Shown here in pieces: positions 59,035 to 64,000 of a stretch of 64,000 nt of DNA. This DNA comes from Ceratorhiza oryzae-sativae (taxonomy: Eukaryota > Basidiomycota > Agaricomycetes > Cantharellales > Ceratobasidiaceae). Position numbers and translations under genes: made by a program. The notes under the pieces are model-generated. The model had not been told where the DNA came from, searched no databases, and saw only the letters and a list, made by a program, of their open reading frames with translations. The stretch is from positions 62,001 to 126,000 of the forward strand of contig JARWMV010000233.1 of assembly GCA_030998015.1 (NCBI GenBank), in the 5' to 3' direction. Positions within the stretch are counted from its first letter, which is position 1. Each line of letters begins with the position of its first letter.

Positions 59035-59316
59035 CTAGCTTACAGGACGCAAGGCGACAAGGTGTCGCTCTGCCTGTATGACCTGGACGAATCTGTCCAG
59101 CTCATCCACATCACGAAAACGCGTGCCCATCGAATAACTGCTCGGGAGGCCACTGAGTCCATTGAGTCCACTGAAATTAATTGTCCCATCTCGAGCTCTC
59201 ACAAGCTCATTGAGCATTGCAAATTAGTGCATGATTGGGTGCCTACGTTGCAAATGTTAACCAGAATGTAAACCCACCGTTATTTTTTAAAATAAATGTG
59301 TTCAATCGATTCTGCG
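59035..59316 (-). CDS. C-terminal exon fragment, unrecognised; overlaps inverted-repeat arm
   Basis: On the minus strand an open stretch 59217-59035 encodes GTINFSGLNGLSGLPSSYS, then FRDVDELDRFVQVIQAE, and ends at a TAA near 59037. Composition and CpG content look like a real gene end. The upstream half lies in the left arm of the foldback repeat and recurs, diverged, in the right arm (GTINFNGLNELNRLPS). The function is unknown. Confidence 0.35.
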
Positions 59317-59720
59317 GACCGAAATACCCACGTGCGCTGCAGGCGGGGTCGCAATTCACACAGTCTCAGGTGTATTCGTCGGTTCGGAGCCACCCAACAT
59401 TAGTGAGACAATTCAATGTCCAGACATTTCATGAGGCCATGGTCGAACTTCTCAGTGATACTGCTGGCCCACTCCTCCTATCTCACACGTAGAGGTAGTT
59501 TGGCCTGCAGAATCGATTGAACGCATTTATTTTAAAAAATAATGGTGGGTTTACATTCTGGTTAACATTTGCAATGTAGGCGCCCGATCATGCACTAATT
59601 TGAAATGCTCAATGAGCTCATGAGAGCTCGAGGTGGGACCATTAATTTCAATGGACTCAATGAACTCAATCGCCTCCCGAGCATTTATTCGATGGGGGCG
59701 CGTTTTCGTGATGCAAGGGC
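59114..59720. repeat. Inverted repeat, ~200-bp arms, ~190-bp centre
   Basis: The arms 59114-59317 and 59505-59720 are inverted copies, about 85-90 percent alike by eye. Shared blocks include CACGAAAACGCG at the outer end, AACCAGAATGTAAACCCACC and the inner end TCAATCGATTCTGC. The centre (59318-59504) is unique and CpG-rich. The right arm is slightly longer because of small insertions. It could be a foldback/MITE-type element that captured part of a gene, or an inverted duplication of a gene end. Confidence 0.8.
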
Positions 59721-60019
59721 TGTGGGGTGGTGGCGAGCCAGCTAGGGCGAGAATTTCCAGGCACCCTGTCACGGGATTATTCCAGGGTCAGGTCCGGCTC
59801 GTTGGGGCGAGGGCGGTTCGTCCAGCTCAGGGAGGCGGACCGGGGCAGAATTCTCGTCCGGCGCTCCGTAGGCGGTACTAGGAATCACCGTTCCAGGTCA
59901 GGTGCAGCCGAGCCCTTCCTGCAGTATAGGCTGAGACTGGCGCTAGTGAGTGCTCCATAGCGTTGTCAGATGTCGGCTTCTTGCCCACGCAGGTAGCTAC
60001 TAGATGCTACTTGATGGTG

Positions 60020-60340
60020 AGTTACAGCTACCTCGACTTGGCAAAACTCAGCCCAGGTAAGTAGTTCTTGTGTAGAACCAGAATTTAAATTTAACCTCAT
60101 TGAACCGCGAATTGCTTGGAACCCTGGCCTCGCTCAATCGACGACGACGTGTCTGAAAGGGAATCGTCATCGCATCCCTATAATCACCTTGAATTTACTG
60201 AGCCGGAATTTGCAGCACTGCTCGATTTCCTCCCCGACGCTGCTTGGGGGTTGGAAAGGTCTCTGAGTCAAAGCAGCAATAAGGATTTTGACAATGAACA
60301 GGTTGTCCAAAGGGCGGTGGATATTGATTGGGGTTAGGTC
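60020..60340 (+). CDS. Terminal exon of a plus-strand gene, unrecognised, acidic
   Basis: An open plus-strand stretch, from about 60100 to the TAG near 60338, encodes an acidic Ser-rich segment with FTEPEFAALLDFLPDAAWG. There is no ATG in frame; the upstream GTAAGT at 60058 and TAG near 60074 suggest that it is spliced from exons farther left. CpG is abundant. The product is unknown. Confidence 0.4.
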
Positions 60341-60751
60341 GTCGCATGTACATATACATCTATACAAAACTCTGCAGTAACTTACATCTGGGTAACCAAC
60401 CTCTAACCGTTTTAGTAACTAACCGTAGGTAACTGTTACCTTGAGTTTTGAGAGTTCCCGCACTCTAATCCTCGCTGGTTCAGTTGCATTCCTCCAGAGT
60501 CTAATATTACTCGAGGAGGTTTTAAGTTGAAGGTTTACGCCCTGCGTCTATATTACACGCTTATGAACAACTTGAAGATGCATGTTTAGCGGTTCACTCA
60601 TTTTCCGAATCTCAGGAATGATAACAACATGGCAAGATAATCTATCGTAAAAATATACAAGCCAAATAACCATGCCTCAATACTCATAGGAAGCTATCCG
60701 ATCATAAAGTTAGGGGATAGCTGTAGACCGCTATGAGGAACAGGAGCCTAC
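60341..60751. other. Intergenic sequence, CpG-containing
   Basis: No gene is recognised. The GGTAACC/TTAGTAACTAACCG words near 60390-60430 repeat a few times without a clear unit. Confidence 0.35.
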
Positions 60752-61087
60752 CTGACATCAGACTTCTTTATAAACACCCATCTCAACTTTCCAGGAACGA
60801 CTCCCAATTTCTCCGCCTCAGTTTTGTATTTCAGATCATCTTGTGTCTCCTTCCCGCTCCAGTGATCAGCTCCCGGTGGGACCAAGACACTGTAGTATTT
60901 GCCCTTCACTTTGAAGTTGATCATCTCACAATCAAGCAACCCGGCCAAGTGGACTCGGAGTGCTGACCCCTCCATTCCGGGTTGGATGTACTTTTTCCAA
61001 TCTGGGCCAAGAAGTTTTGCCTTTGTCTGCTCTACAAGTAGGTCCTCGTATTGGATCTGGTAGCCAGCAAAGTGGGAGTAATTGGAC
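60752..61087 (-). CDS. Clean 336-bp internal exon of an unrecognised host gene
   Basis: A stop-free minus-strand exon is bounded by an AG acceptor (61088) and a GT donor (60751). It encodes SNYSHFAGYQIQYEDLLVE, GPDWKKYIQPG, LLDCEMINFKVKGKYYS and GKLRWVFIKKSD. This looks like a globular, basic domain. I do not recognise it. A further minus-strand piece near 61130-61090 (EPITLKEPGVQAIS) may be an adjoining exon or intron. Confidence 0.45.
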
Positions 61088-61270
61088 CTAAGAAATTGCT
61101 TGAACTCCAGGCTCCTTCAAGGTGATAGGCTCGGACTTACATTGTGCAAAAACAAATAGAATGAGGAATATGTTGAATGTAGCTTCACACCCGCTGCTTT
61201 TTAATGCTGCCGGGACAAAGGTGGTCGAGGTGGCACCATAGCGACAGGTCCCTGACAGCAGTTGGCAATT

Positions 61271-61335
61271 ATGTGGCAATGTATTTGCTCCTGAGGGTGG
61301 CAATGAATTTGTTCCCGAGGGTGGCAACCACAGAC
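61271..61335. repeat. Short tandem repeat, 24-bp unit
   Basis: GTGGCAAT begins units at 61273 and 61297, and GTGGCAAC at 61321. There are about 2.5 copies. Confidence 0.7.
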
Positions 61336-61755
61336 TTGAAAAATTGGATAGGCTCTAGGTCCTTTGTGAAGCCCTAAAGCACTCTTTCATGGCATCTATG
61401 GTTGAACCCCTCTGATATGGGCAAGATCATGACTGTTTGAAATTCTAGTTTTTGGGGATCAAATGTTTCTTGACCACATGTACAAATCAAGGAAGCCAAC
61501 CAGCTTTCTTAGATAATTAATTTAACAAAATGTAATTAAATCACTGGCCTGCCAGTTAGAACAATGCCTAGGAGCACAATTAGCAAGTACATAGTGGAGA
61601 ACACACAGGGAATAAAAATGAGGCCAGAAGCAAATAGAGCAAGAAGCAAGTGAGGTCAATTTGACTGTGTTGACAATATCTTAGTTGGTGAGTTAGCGCT
61701 TGGTTGGATGCAACAACAACAAAGCTGCAACAAACTGCTCAAACTTGGGCTCTAA
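61336..61755. other. Left flank of the Tc1 element
   Basis: CpG-poor sequence without a gene. The CpG-rich island ends near 61330. Confidence 0.4.
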
Positions 61756-61757
61756 TA

Positions 61758-63364
61758 CAGTTCAGGACAAAACCACTTGCAGCAATCAAAGTTCTGACTT
61801 TGAATGCTAATAACTTGAGACCCAGTGCATGTGACCACATGTATTTAGCACTGTTTGATAGCCTTACATCTCAGCTACAAAATAAATATACATGAAGCAT
61901 ACTTGATTGCAAAACTGCATACATCTGAGCAAAACAATACAAGATGTGCATACTAGCAGTTTTGTCCCCAAAAATCCAGATATCTGTCCAGAGATATTTA
62001 ATATGGAATTGCCTTTCCTTTCCTTTTCAAAACCATAGCCATGCACCTAGGCATGCTTTCTATAAGTTTTTGGCAGTAGTTTTTGCCAAATTGGTTCCAG
62101 ACATCCTGGACACAATCCCTTAACTCCAGGATCCCTGCAGGTGGGGCTTTGTACTTGCCTAGGTGCTGTTTAAGCTCTGCCCAAAGGTTTTCAATTGGGT
62201 TGAGGTCTGGAGAGTTGGCTGGCCACTCCATTACCTCAATTTTGTGGTCATTGAACCAGTTTAGGCAAACATTTGCCTTATGGGAGCTGGCGTTGTCTTG
62301 CTGAAAAATCACCTCTCCAGGCTCCAATCCCAAGAGCTTGAGGCTTTGTGAAAGCTCATCACCTAAAATCTCCAGGTATAACTCCTTGTTCAAGGTGCAC
62401 TCCAAACAACACCCAAAGCCAGTTCCTGACCATCCCATACACCCCCAAAACATGAGTGATCCTCCACCAAAATTTGCAGTTGGAACAATCTGCTGATCTG
62501 TGAGTGTTTCCCCTTGGCAAGCCCATGTCCAGTGAATCCCATCTGACCCTAACCAATTGATTTTTGTCTCATCTGACCATAATACCTGCTTCCAGTCCTA
62601 CATTGTCCAGTCTTTGTGTGCCTTGGCAAATGCAATCCAATCACCAATCTGCTGTGGGGTATGCCTTGGTTTTTTAATGCCCTTAACTGGCCTTAAACCT
62701 GCCCCTTTCAGTGTGCAACAGACAGTTTTACAATGTATGGACTGCCCTGTAAGATTGCAGAGCAATTGGGTGGCCTCACAGGTGGAGACTGAGTTATGGT
62801 TGGTTACAAGTTGAACAGCATGGCAAATTGCTGTTGGATTTGGCTTGTGAGGATGCCCACCCTTTGATTTGCAGAGGTCTGGGTGATACCTAGCACATAT
62901 TTTTGTAATAGTTGCAGATGAAATTGTCAGTCTAGCTTGAATTTGAGAATGTTTATGCCCAGAATCAAGTAGTGAAAGCACAGAGTCAATTTGATCCTGA
63001 GTGAGTAGAGGGGGCATGCCTAGATGACTGGTTTGTTATTGATCTCAAGGCTATATGTGCTATATAGGCTATACATAGGCTGCCAAAAACACTGCAGATC
63101 AGAAGATTGAGTAGTTTCAAACACATAGGGAAAACATGCAGATTATGAAACTGGGGACAAAACTGCTTGCATGTACCTTCTGTTTTGTCTTGAGGTTATC
63201 TATGAGACCACACAATGAAACATGTTACATATATATTCATTTTGTAGCTCAGGTGGATAGCTATCAAACAGTATTAAATACATGTGGTTGCATGTGCTGA
63301 GTCTCAAGCTATTAGTGTTCAAAGTCAGAACTTTGATTGCTGCAAGCAGTTTTGTCCTGAACTG
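61758..63364 (-). mobile_element. Tc1/mariner DNA transposon (DD34E), complete, 1,607 bp
   Basis: Both ends read CAGTTCAGGACAAAAC and are flanked by TA (61756-61757 and 63365-63366), the Tc1/mariner target site. The terminal inverted repeats extend about 138 bases (61758-61895 and 63225-63364), with differences that are mostly C/T or G/A. The single gene lies on the minus strand. The structure is complete, and only decay of the gene prevents activity. Confidence 0.95.
61998..63017 (-). pseudogene. Tc1-type transposase, one in-frame stop
   Basis: One frame from the ATG at 63017 to the stop at 62000-61998 (340 codons, the usual Tc1 length), broken only by a TAG at 62600-62598. The N-terminal half has the paired helix-turn-helix (LTQDQIDSVLSLLDSGHKH, then ISSATITKICARYHP). 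The catalytic triad is WSDETK (first Asp, just after the stop), [11 protein letters not shown] (second Asp) and [11 protein letters not shown] (Glu), with 34 residues between the second Asp and the Glu. The enzyme would cut and paste the element at TA sites. The stop sits in the linker before the first Asp. Confidence 0.95.
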
Positions 63365-63372
63365 TAGGTTCA

Positions 63373-64000
63373 CATTACAGATCACTAACATTTTTCTATT
63401 ATTTTAGTCTGCTCTGCCAACCTCAAGCAATGCCTCTGTAATTTTCTTGAAATTAAATAAATTTGTATGTGTCTGAATTTGTATTATTTGTGCTCCATTA
63501 AATAGTACAAAATCTCCTCTTTCCAACACATATTTTATTGTGATTTTATCTTAAGAACTCAGAGAGATATAGAGGTTGCAATATTTCCTCTTATCAGGAG
63601 ATATTGATTACAACATCACACTGCTCATATCTTGGCAACTGCTTATGCTATCAAAGCGATCTTATGCTCTATCGATAGCTAATCTTTGGCAGGATCTGCT
63701 GCCTGAAGATCGTCGCGATCCACCTGATCCTCATGCTGGAATGGCCCAAAGATCATTAGAATCTTACTGGACCATCAATCAAGATCTAATGACTCCAGCA
63801 AGTCAGGAGAGCCTTCCAAATTGATCCAGAAGCTTCTCTGACTCACTTTATGACTCACTGAGATGTAGCCTCTGTTCATTACCTGTATATACTACAATAA
63901 CATGATCTACAAGCCAACAGCAGGTCTCAGATGCATCAACACCTTTGATCCACACCCTGTCTTTACTCTCTCATCCTATACTGGGCTAGGGTGTACCCCA
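63373..64000 (+). mobile_element. 1.3-kb LTR (family 1), fourth copy, cut by window end
   Basis: Starts near CATTACAGATCACTAACA, seven bases past the Tc1 element, and matches the first ~620 bases of the outer copy at 41989. The CpG-rich central block (63610-63740) has several CG to TG or CA changes compared with the copies at 44 and 47 kb, so this copy is more decayed. Confidence 0.85.

Noticed and set aside
59035..59220. Aminotransferase-like C-terminus (DVDELDRFVQVI)
   Set aside because: One short similar-sounding segment is not enough to name an enzyme, and the rest of the fold is absent.

Overview
The window looks like repeat-rich chromatin from a filamentous fungus, most likely an Agaricomycete (Basidiomycota). 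The pointers are a Plavaka-type (TNP2-like) transposase, a DUF6698-type gene and a TET/JBP-type dioxygenase, all with short GT..AG introns of about 45-60 bases, plus Ty3/gypsy retroelements and a fungal-style Tc1 element. I cannot name the genus from sequence alone; Boletales would fit, but that is a guess. There are no bacterial features.

Layout. 0.7-4.6 kb: a decayed SNF2-family helicase gene (+) with a CCHC zinc-knuckle exon at its end. 4.8-5.7 kb: three tandem-repeat blocks. 6.4-12.5 kb: one very large, unrecognised minus-strand gene. 13.3-14.0 kb: a strict 54-bp satellite. 14.3-15.1 kb: a small coiled-coil gene relic (-). 15.7-16.8 kb: a ~150-bp satellite sharing a core word with the 54-bp satellite. 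17.2-18.3 kb: a 487-bp direct duplication that looks like an LTR with a primer-binding-like site. 19.0-19.9 kb: an OrsD-like double zinc-finger relic (-). 20-23 kb: dispersed repeats and a solo LTR. 23.9-30.2 kb: decayed minus-strand exons of unknown identity, split by a solo LTR with a 5-bp target duplication. 30.2-38.5 kb: a collision zone of truncated Ty3/gypsy elements in both orientations (gag, protease, reverse transcriptase, RNase H, integrase pieces, seven LTR copies in all). 40.2-41.9 kb: a giant near-perfect palindrome whose arms each carry a tRNA-like Pol III promoter and T-tract terminators. 42.0-44.6 kb: a 1.3-kb LTR containing another inverted 1.3-kb LTR (exact target duplication). 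44.6-46.2 kb: a TET/JBP-type dioxygenase gene (-) cut off inside its catalytic domain by that LTR; a third copy of the same LTR (exact 5-bp duplication) lies just upstream. 51.3-55.5 kb: Plavaka transposase relic (-), with a DUF6698 gene diverging from it at 56.3-57.2 kb. 57.9-61.1 kb: a CpG-rich island with clean exons of apparently ordinary host genes and a foldback repeat. 61.8-63.4 kb: a complete Tc1/mariner element (DD34E) with one stop codon. 63.4-64.0 kb: the start of a fourth 1.3-kb LTR.

Base composition gives the story. Almost all of the window is strongly depleted in CpG (about five CpG in bases 1-600), and several inactivating stops and amino-acid changes look like C-to-T decay, for example CGA to TGA. 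The exceptions are the 57.9-61.1 kb island, the large 6.4-12.5 kb gene to a lesser degree, and a short block inside each 1.3-kb LTR. This is what long-term cytosine methylation of transposons would leave. The presence of a TET/JBP-type gene (an enzyme family that oxidises 5-methylcytosine) and a SNF2 helicase in the same repeat-laden stretch is therefore suggestive, although both copies here are damaged.
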